Positions 34,954 through 42,800 of a stretch of DNA of 42,800 nucleotides are shown piece after piece. This stretch comes from an uncultured Caryophanales bacterium. Its GTDB lineage: Bacteria > Bacillota_I > Bacilli_A > RF39 > UBA660. How positions within the stretch are numbered: position 1 is the stretch's first letter; every line of letters begins with the position of its first letter. The notes beneath the pieces are model-generated. The model did not search any database and was not told the DNA's origin. It worked only from the letters and a program-made list of their open reading frames with translations. The stretch is from assembly GCA_946412015.1 (NCBI GenBank), contig CAMKGA010000012.1:1-42800 (forward strand), read 5' to 3'. The translations under genes and the position numbers were made by a program.

Positions 34954-35507
34954 TGAAATTAATTGTTGGCTTAGGTAATCCGGGAAAAGAGTATGAAAAT
35001 ACAAGACATAACATGGGATTTATGGTTATGGATGAAATTGCAAAAAATTTAAATATGGATTATAATAAATCAAAATTTAATGGTTTATATTTTGATGCAA
35101 ACGTAAAAGGTGAAAAAATTATTTTTTTAAAGCCACAAAAATATATGAATTTATCTGGAGAAGTAGTTAGAGATTTTATTAATTTTTATAAGATTAAAAC
35201 AGATGATATATTAGTAATTGTTGATGATCTTGACATGCCACTCGGAAAAATAAGATTAAAGAAAAAAAGTAGTAGTGGTGGTCATAATGGTTTAAAAAAT
35301 ATATTTATGTATACTAATACTATTGATATTAAAAGAATCAAAATTGGTATTGGTAACGATAAATTAAAAGATACAAAGGATTACGTTTTATCAAAATTTT
35401 CTAAAGAAGATATTAAATTATTTAATGATTCAATAAAATTGGCTGCTAAAATTGCTTTAGAATTTATTGATACAGATTTTAATGCTTTAATGTCAAATTA
35501 TAATTAG
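34953..35507 (+). CDS. pth: Peptidyl-tRNA hydrolase
   Basis: Recycles tRNA from prematurely released peptidyl-tRNA. 184 residues. GLGNPGKEYENTRHNMGF at 6-23 contains the essential Asn and His, and the catalytic Asp is in DDLDMPLGKIRLK near 93. The start is GTG, sharing one base with the rsmI stop. Directly before mfd. Confidence 0.94.
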   Translation: MKLIVGLGNPGKEYENTRHNMGFMVMDEIAKNLNMDYNKSKFNGLYFDANVKGEKIIFLKPQKYMNLSGEVVRDFINFYKIKTDDILVIVDDLDMPLGKIRLKKKSSSGGHNGLKNIFMYTNTIDIKRIKIGIGNDKLKDTKDYVLSKFSKEDIKLFNDSIKLAAKIALEFIDTDFNALMSNYN

Positions 35508-35515
35508 GTGATAAA

Positions 35516-38500
35516 ATGAACTTTATTGATAAAAAATTAGATCTTAATAGAAAAAATATTAATGGTTTAACTAATGAATTAAAAGGATATTATTTATATA
35601 AAAAATATACTGAAGATAAAACTTCAGTTCTTTTTGTTACTTCTAATTTATACGAGGCAAATGCAATATATCAAATAGTTCTCAATTATACTGATAATGT
35701 TCAATTTTTCCCAATGGATGAATTTTTAACAAGTGAAGCACTTGCAATAAGTCCTGAATTTTTATCATATAGATTAGATACATTAAATAAAATTATTAAT
35801 AATAATTGCATAGTTATAACTAATTTAATGGGTTATCTTAGATTTTTACCTAATAAAGAAGATTATAAAAAAAGTATTATTTGTTTAAAAGTCGGAGATA
35901 TCTATGATATAAAAAAATTAGAAAAGAAGTTATATGAAATCGGATACGTAAGAGAAACTGTTGTTTCACAAAGCGGTCAAATTGCAGTTAGAGGTTTTAT
36001 TTTAGATGTATTTCCATTTGAATCAAATAATCCTATTAGAATTGAATTTTTTGATGATGAAATAGAAAAAATAAGTGAGTTTAATGTTGATTCACAATTA
36101 AGATATAAATATTTAAATGAGATAAATATTTATCCAACAACAGAATTTATTGTAAGTAGTGATGATACTATAAAGCATTATATGCTCCCAAATTATTTAA
36201 AGTGTGAAAATATTAGTAATTTTATGAACAATCCAATAATATTTTTTAATAATTATAATCAAATATTTAATTCATATAAATTATTAGTAGATGAAATTAA
36301 TAATTATAAAATTGAAAATAATATTGATAAAAATATTAAGTATATGTTTGAATTAGATGAAATAAAGAATAATTACATATATTATTTTGATAAGTATGAT
36401 GAAAATGCAATAGATTATAAATCAAAAGCTATTAATAATTTAAATATTAATAAGGATAGTATTGAAGAATACTTAAAAGTGATGCTCGAAAAAAAATATA
36501 CAATTATTATTTCACTTAATAATAAAATAACTGCTCGTAAAATAGTAGATAAACTTGAAAATTTAAAAATTGTAGAAACAAATATAAATGAAATATTTGA
36601 TAATTATATTAATATTGTTGTTCAAAAAATGAATAATGGTTTTATTTTTGAAAAATATATTGTAATATCTGAAAAAGAATTGTTTAATAAAAAAGATACT
36701 AATTATATTTATAAAGCTAAGTTTAGAATGGGAAATAAAATTAGAGATATAAATAAACTTGAAAAGGGAGATTATATAGTTCATTACATTCATGGTATTG
36801 GTATTTATCAGGGAATAAAAACACTTAATAAAAATGGTCTAGAGCGCGATTATATTATGCTTGAATATAAGGATCACGATAAATTATATGTTCCTGTTGA
36901 AAAAATTGATTTAATTAGTAAATATTCATCTAAAGAAGATTACACACCAGTAATAAATAAATTGGGTTCAAGTGAATGGGCAAAGACAAAATTAAAAACA
37001 AAAAAAAGGGTAGAGAAAATTGCAATTGATTTATTAAAACTTTACTCTGAAAGAGAGGCATCTAAAGGTTTTGCTTTTTATAAAGATAGTGAAGAACAAA
37101 TAATGTTTGAAAAAGAATTTCCATATAAAGAAACATCCGATCAATTAAAGGCAACGAGAGAAATAAAAAAAGATATGGAAAGTAATAAACCAATGGATAG
37201 GCTTTTATGTGGCGATGTTGGTTATGGTAAAACTGAGGTTGCTTTTAGAGCTGTCTTTAAGGCAATAATGAGTCATAAACAGGTAGTAATATTGTGTCCA
37301 ACAACAATTTTATCAAGTCAACATTATCAAAATGCTAAAGATAGATTTAATGCATTTGATGTTGAGATTGAATTATTAAATAGATTTGTACCTGTAAAAA
37401 AACAAAGGGAGATAATTACAAGATTAAAAGAGGGAAAAATAGATTTATTAATTGGTACTCATAGAGTACTTGGAAAAGATATTGAATTTAAAAATTTAGG
37501 ATTACTTATAATTGATGAAGAGCAAAGATTTGGTGTTAAACATAAAGAAAAAATTAAAGAATATAAGAATAATATAGATGTTTTAACTCTATCTGCAACA
37601 CCAATTCCAAGAACATTACAAATGGCTGTATCAGGTATTAGAGGTCTTTCATTAATTGAAACTCCTCCAGTTGATAGATTTCCAGTTCAGACATATGTTT
37701 TAGAAGAGAATAATTCTATTATAAAAGATGCAATATATAAGGAAATATCTAGAGAAGGGCAAGTATTTATTCTTTATAATAGTATAGAAAATATGGAAGA
37801 TAAAAAAAGTGAAATAAGTAAAATTGTTCCAGATGCTAAAATTACATATATACACGGAAGAATGGAAAAAAATCAAATTGAAAATATAATGTTTCAATTT
37901 CAAAATAAAGAATATGATGTATTACTTTGTACAACTATTATTGAAACTGGTATTGATATACCTAGTGTTAATACATTAATTGTAGTAGATGCAGATAGAT
38001 TTGGTTTATCACAGTTATATCAAATACGTGGAAGAGTAGGTAGAAGTAATAAAATAGCTTATTGTTATTTAATGTATCATCGTGGAAAAGTATTATCTGA
38101 TATAGCAAAAAAACGATTAAGTGTTATTAAAGATTTCACAGAACTTGGTAGCGGTTTTGCTATCGCAATGAGAGATTTATCCATACGTGGAGCTGGTGAT
38201 TTACTTGGTGGAGAACAATCTGGTTTTGTAGATAGTGTTGGTGTTGATATGTTTTTAAATATGCTAAATGATGAGGTTAATTTATTAAAAGGAAAAAAAG
38301 TAGAACATGATACTAAGGAACAACCGTTAATAGAAGTATCAAATAATATATCTGATGATTATGTAAAAGAAGAAGACTTAAAAATTGAGATTCATAAAAA
38401 GATTAGCGAAATAGATTCAATAGAAAAATTAAATAAATTAAAAAATGAGTTAGAAGATAGATTTGGATTATTAAATGATAGAATTATTGTGTATATGCAT

Positions 38501-38776
38501 GAACAATTATTTGAAAAAAAGGCTAAAGATTTAAATATAACTAATATTAAGCAAAATAAAAATAGTGTTATTATTACACTACCAAAAGAATATAATAATA
38601 TTTTGGATGGAGATAAGTTATTTGTTGATGTAATATCTTTAAATAGAAATTTTAGATTTTCAATGAAATTAGGTATGATTAATATTGAACTTTTGATTAA
38701 TAAATTAGATAAGCACTATATATATTATTTAAACGATTTACTTGACATTATAAAAAAAGATAAAAAAGTAATTTAA
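35516..38776 (+). CDS. mfd: Transcription-repair coupling factor
   Basis: Removes stalled RNA polymerase and recruits UvrA. 1086 residues, shorter than the 1150-1180 of B. subtilis. UvrB-like N-terminus, RNA polymerase-interaction domain (LEKGDYIVHYIHGIG near 416), helicase with Walker A GDVGYGKTE near 566, DEEQRFG near 667 and GRVGR near 841, then C-terminal domain. Usual place after pth. Confidence 0.96.
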   Translation: MNFIDKKLDLNRKNINGLTNELKGYYLYKKYTEDKTSVLFVTSNLYEANAIYQIVLNYTDNVQFFPMDEFLTSEALAISPEFLSYRLDTLNKIINNNCIVITNLMGYLRFLPNKEDYKKSIICLKVGDIYDIKKLEKKLYEIGYVRETVVSQSGQIAVRGFILDVFPFESNNPIRIEFFDDEIEKISEFNVDSQLRYKYLNEINIYPTTEFIVSSDDTIKHYMLPNYLKCENISNFMNNPIIFFNNYNQIFNSYKLLVDEINNYKIENNIDKNIKYMFELDEIKNNYIYYFDKYDENAIDYKSKAINNLNINKDSIEEYLKVMLEKKYTIIISLNNKITARKIVDKLENLKIVETNINEIFDNYINIVVQKMNNGFIFEKYIVISEKELFNKKDTNYIYKAKFRMGNKIRDINKLEKGDYIVHYIHGIGIYQGIKTLNKNGLERDYIMLEYKDHDKLYVPVEKIDLISKYSSKEDYTPVINKLGSSEWAKTKLKTKKRVEKIAIDLLKLYSEREASKGFAFYKDSEEQIMFEKEFPYKETSDQLKATREIKKDMESNKPMDRLLCGDVGYGKTEVAFRAVFKAIMSHKQVVILCPTTILSSQHYQNAKDRFNAFDVEIELLNRFVPVKKQREIITRLKEGKIDLLIGTHRVLGKDIEFKNLGLLIIDEEQRFGVKHKEKIKEYKNNIDVLTLSATPIPRTLQMAVSGIRGLSLIETPPVDRFPVQTYVLEENNSIIKDAIYKEISREGQVFILYNSIENMEDKKSEISKIVPDAKITYIHGRMEKNQIENIMFQFQNKEYDVLLCTTIIETGIDIPSVNTLIVVDADRFGLSQLYQIRGRVGRSNKIAYCYLMYHRGKVLSDIAKKRLSVIKDFTELGSGFAIAMRDLSIRGAGDLLGGEQSGFVDSVGVDMFLNMLNDEVNLLKGKKVEHDTKEQPLIEVSNNISDDYVKEEDLKIEIHKKISEIDSIEKLNKLKNELEDRFGLLNDRIIVYMHEQLFEKKAKDLNITNIKQNKNSVIITLPKEYNNILDGDKLFVDVISLNRNFRFSMKLGMINIELLINKLDKHYIYYLNDLLDIIKKDKKVI

Positions 38777-38827
38777 TAGAATAAAATTTCATAATTTTTC
38801 CAGAATAAAAGTAGTAAGGAGAAATAT

Positions 38828-39358
38828 ATGAAATCAACAGGTATTATAAGAAGAATTGATGAACTTGGTAGGATAGTTATACCAAAAGAAATTAGAAATA
38901 ATTTAAGATTAAAAAGTGGTGAAAGTATAGAAATATTTGTAAATGATGATACAATAATGATGAAAAAATTTTCAATGATTAATAAGATATCTGATTTATC
39001 TCAAGAACTCACCGATGCAATGTACACATTTTTGAAAAATAACATTATAATTACTGATTTACATACAATAATTGCTGCATCAGGAAATTTAAAAAAAGAA
39101 TTAATTAATCAAAATATTAGTTCTTTTTTATCGGAAAAAATTGAAAAAAGAGAAAAAATGCTAGAGGCATATTTTAAAGAAATAGATATAATAGAAAATA
39201 AAAAATATAATTGTAGTTATGTTACAAATCCTATAATTAAGGATGGCGAATGTATTGGAATTATTATGATATTTTCCCTTACAGATAAGTTAAATATTGA
39301 ACAGTTACAGATATCAAACATTGTATCTTCTTTTATAACTAAATATCTTGAGGAATAA
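38828..39358 (+). CDS. spoVT: SpoVT-like transcription regulator
   Basis: 176 residues: AbrB-type swapped-hairpin DNA-binding domain (KSTGIIRRIDELGRIVIPKE at 2-21) and a C-terminal GAF-like domain. In B. subtilis SpoVT, next to mfd, tunes SigG-dependent spore genes. Same place here, same length. The ATG follows AAGGAG. Suggests, with bofA, a sporulation ancestry. Confidence 0.88.
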   Translation: MKSTGIIRRIDELGRIVIPKEIRNNLRLKSGESIEIFVNDDTIMMKKFSMINKISDLSQELTDAMYTFLKNNIIITDLHTIIAASGNLKKELINQNISSFLSEKIEKREKMLEAYFKEIDIIENKKYNCSYVTNPIIKDGECIGIIMIFSLTDKLNIEQLQISNIVSSFITKYLEE

Positions 39359-39376
39359 AAATATATGTGCTATAAT
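39348..39376 (+). promoter_or_regulatory. metG promoter inside a palindrome
   Basis: TTGAGG, 17-base spacer, TATAAT. The -10 is framed by GTGCT (39367-39371) and AGCAC (39378-39382), an inverted repeat that could be an operator. Confidence 0.6.
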
Positions 39377-39393
39377 AAGCACGAATGAGCGGT

Positions 39394-39420
39394 AATAATC
39401 ACGCAAATGTGATTATTTTT
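39394..39420 (+). terminator. Terminator-like hairpin in the metG leader
   Basis: Perfect 9-bp stem AATAATCAC/GTGATTATT with loop GCAAAT and five T. It follows a promoter by only about 12 bases; it may be an attenuator, or end the spoVT transcript. Confidence 0.6.
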
Positions 39421-39436
39421 AGTTAGGAGGATATTT

Positions 39437-40969
39437 ATGAATAAGAATTTTTATATTTCAACTGCAATTGCGTATACTTCATCAAAACCGCATATAGGAA
39501 ATACTTATGAAATTGTTTTAGCTGATGCTATTGCTAGGTTTAAAAGAATGCAAGGATATAATGTTTATTTTCAAACAGGAACTGATGAGCATGGACAAAA
39601 AATAGAGCAAAAGGCAAAAGAAGCAAACATTAAGCCACAAGAATATGTAGATAAAGTATCTCTTGAAGTTAAACAAATATGGGATATAATGAATACAAGT
39701 TATGATAAATTTGTTAGAACAACAAATCCTAATCATGAAAAAATAGTAAAGAAAATTTTTAAAAAATTATATGATCAAGGAGATATTTATAAAGGAAAAT
39801 ATGAAGGATTATATTGTACTCCTTGTGAATCTTTTTTTACAGAATCACAACTTGTTGACGGAAAATGTCCAGATTGTGGAAGAGAAGTTACTAAAGCTAG
39901 TGAGGAAGCATACTTTTTTAAATTAAGTAATTATGCTGATAGACTTGTTGAATATATTAATGAACATCCTGATTTTATTCAACCAGAAAGCAGAAAAAAT
40001 GAAATGATAAATAATTTTATTAAACCAGGATTACAAGATTTATGTGTTTCACGTACAACATTCGATTGGGGAATTCCAGTTAGTTTTGATGATAAACACG
40101 TAATATATGTTTGGATTGATGCTTTAAGCAATTATATTACTTTCTTAGGCTACGATCCAGATGGTAGTTCGGATAAATTTTCTGAGTTTTGGCCATGTGA
40201 TGTACATTTAATTGGTAAAGATATCTTGAGATTTCATACAATTTATTGGCCAATTATGTTAATGGCGTTAGATTTACCTCTTCCAAAAAAAGTATTTGGT
40301 CATCCTTGGATGCTTACAGGTGAAGATAAAATGAGTAAGTCTAAAGGAAATATTATATATGCGGATGATTTAGTAAAAGAATTCGGAGTTGACGCAGTAA
40401 GATATTATATGTTACATGAGATGCCTTTTGCTAATGATGGAACATATACTAATGATTTAATGATAGAAAGATATAATTCTGACTTAGCTAATATTTTAGG
40501 AAATCTAGTAAATAGAACAATATCAATGGCAAAAAAATATTTTGATAGTGTTGTTCCAGAAGTTGATGTTGTTGATACAATTGATGATGAATTAAAAAAT
40601 GTTGTTTTATCTGCCAAGAAAAAAGTAGAAGAATGTATGGATAATTTAAAAGTAGCAGATGCTATTGATGAAGTATTTGAAATATTTAGAAGATCTAATA
40701 AATATATTGATGAAACAATGCCTTGGAAACTAGCAAAAGAAGACATTCCAAGACTTAAGACTGTTATTTATAATTTACTTGAATCCATTCGTGTAGGAGC
40801 TGTTTTATTAAGACCTTTCTTACCTGAAACATCTGATAAGATATTTAAACAACTTAATACAGAAAATAAAGGGTATGATTCAATTGATAATTTTGATGGA
40901 TTAGATGCAGATATAAAACTAAATGATCCAGAACCTTTATTTGCAAGAATAGATAAAAATGTAAAGTAA
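39437..40969 (+). CDS. metG: Methionyl-tRNA synthetase (short form)
   Basis: Charges tRNA-Met. 510 residues. Class I motifs HIGN (near 20-23) and KMSKSKGN (near 299-306), and a zinc knuckle CTPC...CPDC (about 128-152). Most Bacillus-like MetS are about 650 residues and have a C-terminal OB-fold tRNA-binding domain; here the protein ends after the anticodon-binding helices. Follows spoVT; AGGAGG precedes the ATG. Confidence 0.95.
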   Translation: MNKNFYISTAIAYTSSKPHIGNTYEIVLADAIARFKRMQGYNVYFQTGTDEHGQKIEQKAKEANIKPQEYVDKVSLEVKQIWDIMNTSYDKFVRTTNPNHEKIVKKIFKKLYDQGDIYKGKYEGLYCTPCESFFTESQLVDGKCPDCGREVTKASEEAYFFKLSNYADRLVEYINEHPDFIQPESRKNEMINNFIKPGLQDLCVSRTTFDWGIPVSFDDKHVIYVWIDALSNYITFLGYDPDGSSDKFSEFWPCDVHLIGKDILRFHTIYWPIMLMALDLPLPKKVFGHPWMLTGEDKMSKSKGNIIYADDLVKEFGVDAVRYYMLHEMPFANDGTYTNDLMIERYNSDLANILGNLVNRTISMAKKYFDSVVPEVDVVDTIDDELKNVVLSAKKKVEECMDNLKVADAIDEVFEIFRRSNKYIDETMPWKLAKEDIPRLKTVIYNLLESIRVGAVLLRPFLPETSDKIFKQLNTENKGYDSIDNFDGLDADIKLNDPEPLFARIDKNVK

Positions 40970-41064
40970 TGCGTAAAATGTAGCAATTAGTCGTTAAAAA
41001 AAGTTAATTCTTCTTCCAAAGCATATAAATTATATGTTATAGTAGATAAGGATAAGGAGAATTT

Positions 41065-41223
41065 ATGACAACAGAAGAAACTAGTAGTAAATTAGTAATT
41101 TTGTTACTATGTGCTGTTAGTATGTGTGTTTTTGGAAGTTTTGTTGTTAGTTTAGATATAAAAGATTTTATATATTTAGTAGTAATGTATGTATATGTAC
41201 TGTTAATATATATAAATAAATAA
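41065..41223 (+). CDS. Small two-helix membrane protein
   Basis: 52 residues. Start MTTEETSSK, then hydrophobic helices at about 9-30 and 35-50 separated by DIKDF, ending YINK. AAGGAG is five bases before the ATG. It lies between metG and tatD, and a weak TATAGT -10 with TG lies upstream. I do not recognise it. It is too small for a firm call, but the ribosome-binding site is good and the frame fits. Confidence 0.5.
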   Translation: MTTEETSSKLVILLLCAVSMCVFGSFVVSLDIKDFIYLVVMYVYVLLIYINK

Positions 41224-41242
41224 TAAATTATACTATAAATAT

Positions 41243-41250
41243 GGTATAAT
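41243..41250 (+). promoter_or_regulatory. Extended -10 of tatD
   Basis: TATAAT at 41245-41250 with GG before it; the transcript starts near 41257, which excludes the ATG at that place. Confidence 0.5.
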
Positions 41251-41268
41251 TTTTTTATGGAGGTTTAT

Positions 41269-41997
41269 ATGATAGATTCACATTGTCACTTAGATTGTTG
41301 TAGTAATATAGATGAAATAATAAAAAGTTTTGATGGAATAATTATAACTAGTGGATATGATGATAAATCAAATTTAAAAGTTATAGAACTTGTAAATAAG
41401 TATTCAAATGTATATGGAACTCTTGGTATACATCCAGAAGAAGTGGATAATAAATATGATATAGATATTATTACTAAAAATATTAATAATTCCAAAATTA
41501 TTGGTATAGGTGAGATTGGATTAGATTATCATTATACTAGTGAAAATAAAGATAGACAAATTAATCTTTTTAAATTACAACTCGATATAGCAACCAAATA
41601 TAATTTACCAATTGTAGTACACAGTAGAGATGCTATACTTGATACATATAATATATTAAGTAGTTATAAATTAAAAGGTACTATTCACTGTTTTTCATCA
41701 AGTTTAGAAATGGCAAAAAAATTTATAGATTTAGGATATAAAATAGGAGTAGGGGGAGTAGTAACATTTAAGAATGGAAAAAAATTAAGAGAAATAGTAA
41801 GAGAAATATCACTTAATGATATTTTAACAGAAACAGATAGCCCATATCTTAGTCCAGAACCATTTAGAGGTAAAGAAAATAATTCAGGAAATATTAAATA
41901 TATATTAGATGAAATAGTAAAAATTAAAAAATGTTCATATGAAGAAGCAATAAATACTATAAATAATAACTGCTTATCTACATTTAATATTAAATAG
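41269..41997 (+). CDS. tatD: TatD-family metal-dependent DNase
   Basis: TIM-barrel hydrolase (YabD). 242 residues. Metal ligands: DSHCHLD at 3-9, Glu in GEIGLDYH near 84, His in VHSRDA near 121, His in HCFSS near 143, Asp in TETDSPYL near 193. Start at 41269 because GGAGG is five bases upstream. The ATG at 41257 coincides with the transcript start. Usual place after metG. Confidence 0.93.
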   Translation: MIDSHCHLDCCSNIDEIIKSFDGIIITSGYDDKSNLKVIELVNKYSNVYGTLGIHPEEVDNKYDIDIITKNINNSKIIGIGEIGLDYHYTSENKDRQINLFKLQLDIATKYNLPIVVHSRDAILDTYNILSSYKLKGTIHCFSSSLEMAKKFIDLGYKIGVGGVVTFKNGKKLREIVREISLNDILTETDSPYLSPEPFRGKENNSGNIKYILDEIVKIKKCSYEEAINTINNNCLSTFNIK

Positions 41998-42003
41998 TGC
42001 TAT

Positions 42004-42032
42004 TTGACTCAAATATTTATATATGGTACAAT
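42004..42032 (+). promoter_or_regulatory. Promoter of the 3D-domain gene
   Basis: TTGACT, 17-base spacer, TACAAT with TGG before it. The leader contains a small hairpin GTCAT/ATGAC (42039-42053) right before GAGGTG. Confidence 0.7.
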
Positions 42033-42063
42033 TATTATGTCATGAGTTATGACGAGGTGAAAA

Positions 42064-42729
42064 ATGAGCATAAAAAAAATGGCTTTATTAGTTTCATCGG
42101 GATTAGTATTTTTTTTAGTTGCTAGTATAGTAATTAATACTGTATCAGTTACTAGAAAAAAAGCGATGCAAAAGATTAGTTCAGTGATTAAATATGAAAT
42201 TAATCCTAAATTAATGGTTTCGTCTTACAATTTCGTTGAAATAGTGCCTGAAATTGAAGAAGTAAAAGAAGAAGAAAATGTTGTAGTTACACCTATAGAA
42301 ACTGAAAAAGAAGAAGTTGTAGCTGATACAAGTAGTACTTCTGATGCAGTATTTGTTGGAAAAATGACAGGTTATGGAGCAGATTGTGTAGGCTGTAATG
42401 GTGTTGGATATTTAGCTTGTAAAGCTCAAGATGGTTCTACTCATACTTTAACAGGAAATGGGGATCATTATAATGATGCTACATATGGTAATGTTAGAAT
42501 TGTTGCAGCAGATCTATCTAAGTTTCCGTGTGGAACTATAGTAACAGTTGATCATCCAGTGTTGGGATCATTTAATGCAGTAGTTTTAGATACTGGTGGT
42601 AGTATGAGAAGAGCATGGCAGAATGGCTTAGTATGGATGGATTTAGCTTATACAACAGAGTCTGATCCTGAGATATATTCAACCACTAGTAATAATACAA
42701 CATATACAGTTCAAAGATGGGGATGGTAA
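42064..42729 (+). CDS. 3D-domain cell-wall protein, YabE type without G5
   Basis: 221 residues: N-terminal membrane helix (about 6-28), acidic Glu/Val/Thr-rich spacer (60-95), then the 3D domain with three Asp (VRIVAADLSKFPCGT, VVLDTGGSM, WMDLAY) that resembles the catalytic domain of MltA and related murein hydrolases. The spacer spans the wall. In B. subtilis yabE follows yabD; here the DUF348 and G5 domains are missing. Probably cuts or binds peptidoglycan; substrate not shown. Confidence 0.85.
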   Translation: MSIKKMALLVSSGLVFFLVASIVINTVSVTRKKAMQKISSVIKYEINPKLMVSSYNFVEIVPEIEEVKEEENVVVTPIETEKEEVVADTSSTSDAVFVGKMTGYGADCVGCNGVGYLACKAQDGSTHTLTGNGDHYNDATYGNVRIVAADLSKFPCGTIVTVDHPVLGSFNAVVLDTGGSMRRAWQNGLVWMDLAYTTESDPEIYSTTSNNTTYTVQRWGW

Positions 42730-42770
42730 ATCCTCATTTATTTTTTAGGAGGAAGGTTGAAAATAAAGAC

Positions 42771-42800
42771 ATGAATTTTGTCCACGACAAAAACCGTCAA
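42771..42800 (+). CDS. Start of an unidentified gene, cut by the window edge
   Basis: AGGAGG at 42747-42753 is followed by ATG at 42771 and ten codons, MNFVHDKNRQ. The pattern M-F-x4-R-x-Q and the position resemble the start of IS1182-type transposases, but ten residues are too few. rnmV, expected here by synteny, begins otherwise. Confidence 0.25.
   Translation, partial: MNFVHDKNRQ

Noticed and set aside
40045-40060. parS-like sequence in metG (TGTTTCACGTACAACA)
   Set aside because: Two mismatches in the right half, and it encodes the conserved Cys-Val-Ser-Arg-Thr stretch of MetRS, so coding constraint explains it.

Overview
The window is a chromosomal replication-origin neighbourhood of a very AT-rich, low-GC Gram-positive bacterium (Bacilli, probably an uncultured gut lineage near the Erysipelotrichales or RF39; this placement is inference). 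Gene order follows the Bacillus subtilis oriC region closely: rpmH-rnpA-yidC-jag-mnmE-mnmG-rsmG-noc on one side, dnaA-dnaN-recF-gyrB-gyrA on the other, then SRP RNA, tadA, dnaX, ebfC, recR, bofA, holB, ricT, trmN6, rsmI, pth, mfd, spoVT, metG, tatD and a 3D-domain protein. Tryptophan is encoded by TGG and several genes end in TGA, so the genetic code is the standard bacterial one, not the Mycoplasma code.

Layout. Positions 1-5180 are an accessory patch: a small membrane protein, a HAD phosphatase, a leucine-rich-repeat fragment with a perfect 63-bp duplication, an IS30-family transposase followed by palindromic non-coding DNA, a lone gpsA, and gene remnants. Positions 5180-10310 hold rpsF-ssb-rpsR and uvrB-yvlD-lgt-ung, all on the minus strand. 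A broken nucleotidyltransferase gene lies at 10321-10710. Positions 10827-19058 are the minus-strand arm from noc to rpmH. oriC surrounds dnaA (about 19140-20880), with DnaA-box-like sequences on both sides. From 20899 to the end everything is on the plus strand, so nearly all genes point away from the origin; only the IS30 transposase and gpsA break the rule.

The genes mainly serve chromosome duplication and segregation: initiation (DnaA), clamp and clamp loader (DnaN, DnaX, HolB), gyrase, repair (RecF, RecR, UvrB, Mfd, Ung, SSB), tRNA modification (MnmE, MnmG, TadA, TrmN6), ribosome biogenesis and membrane protein insertion (YidC, Jag, SRP RNA). BofA, SpoVT and the 3D protein hint at a spore-forming ancestry.

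Most notable points: (1) the ParB-like protein looks like Noc, not Spo0J, and carries a disordered linker built from four almost identical 186-bp repeats; (2) a perfect Noc-binding palindrome, ATTTCCCGGGAAAT, is buried in rsmI; (3) four perfect parS sites lie within 700 bp between gyrA and dnaX, one of them inside the gyrA reading frame; (4) a ComK-like competence regulator, bracketed by terminators, sits between dnaN and recF where rlbA (yaaA) is usual; (5) DnaA has Asn in place of the Asp of its DNA-binding signature, next to diverged DnaA boxes.
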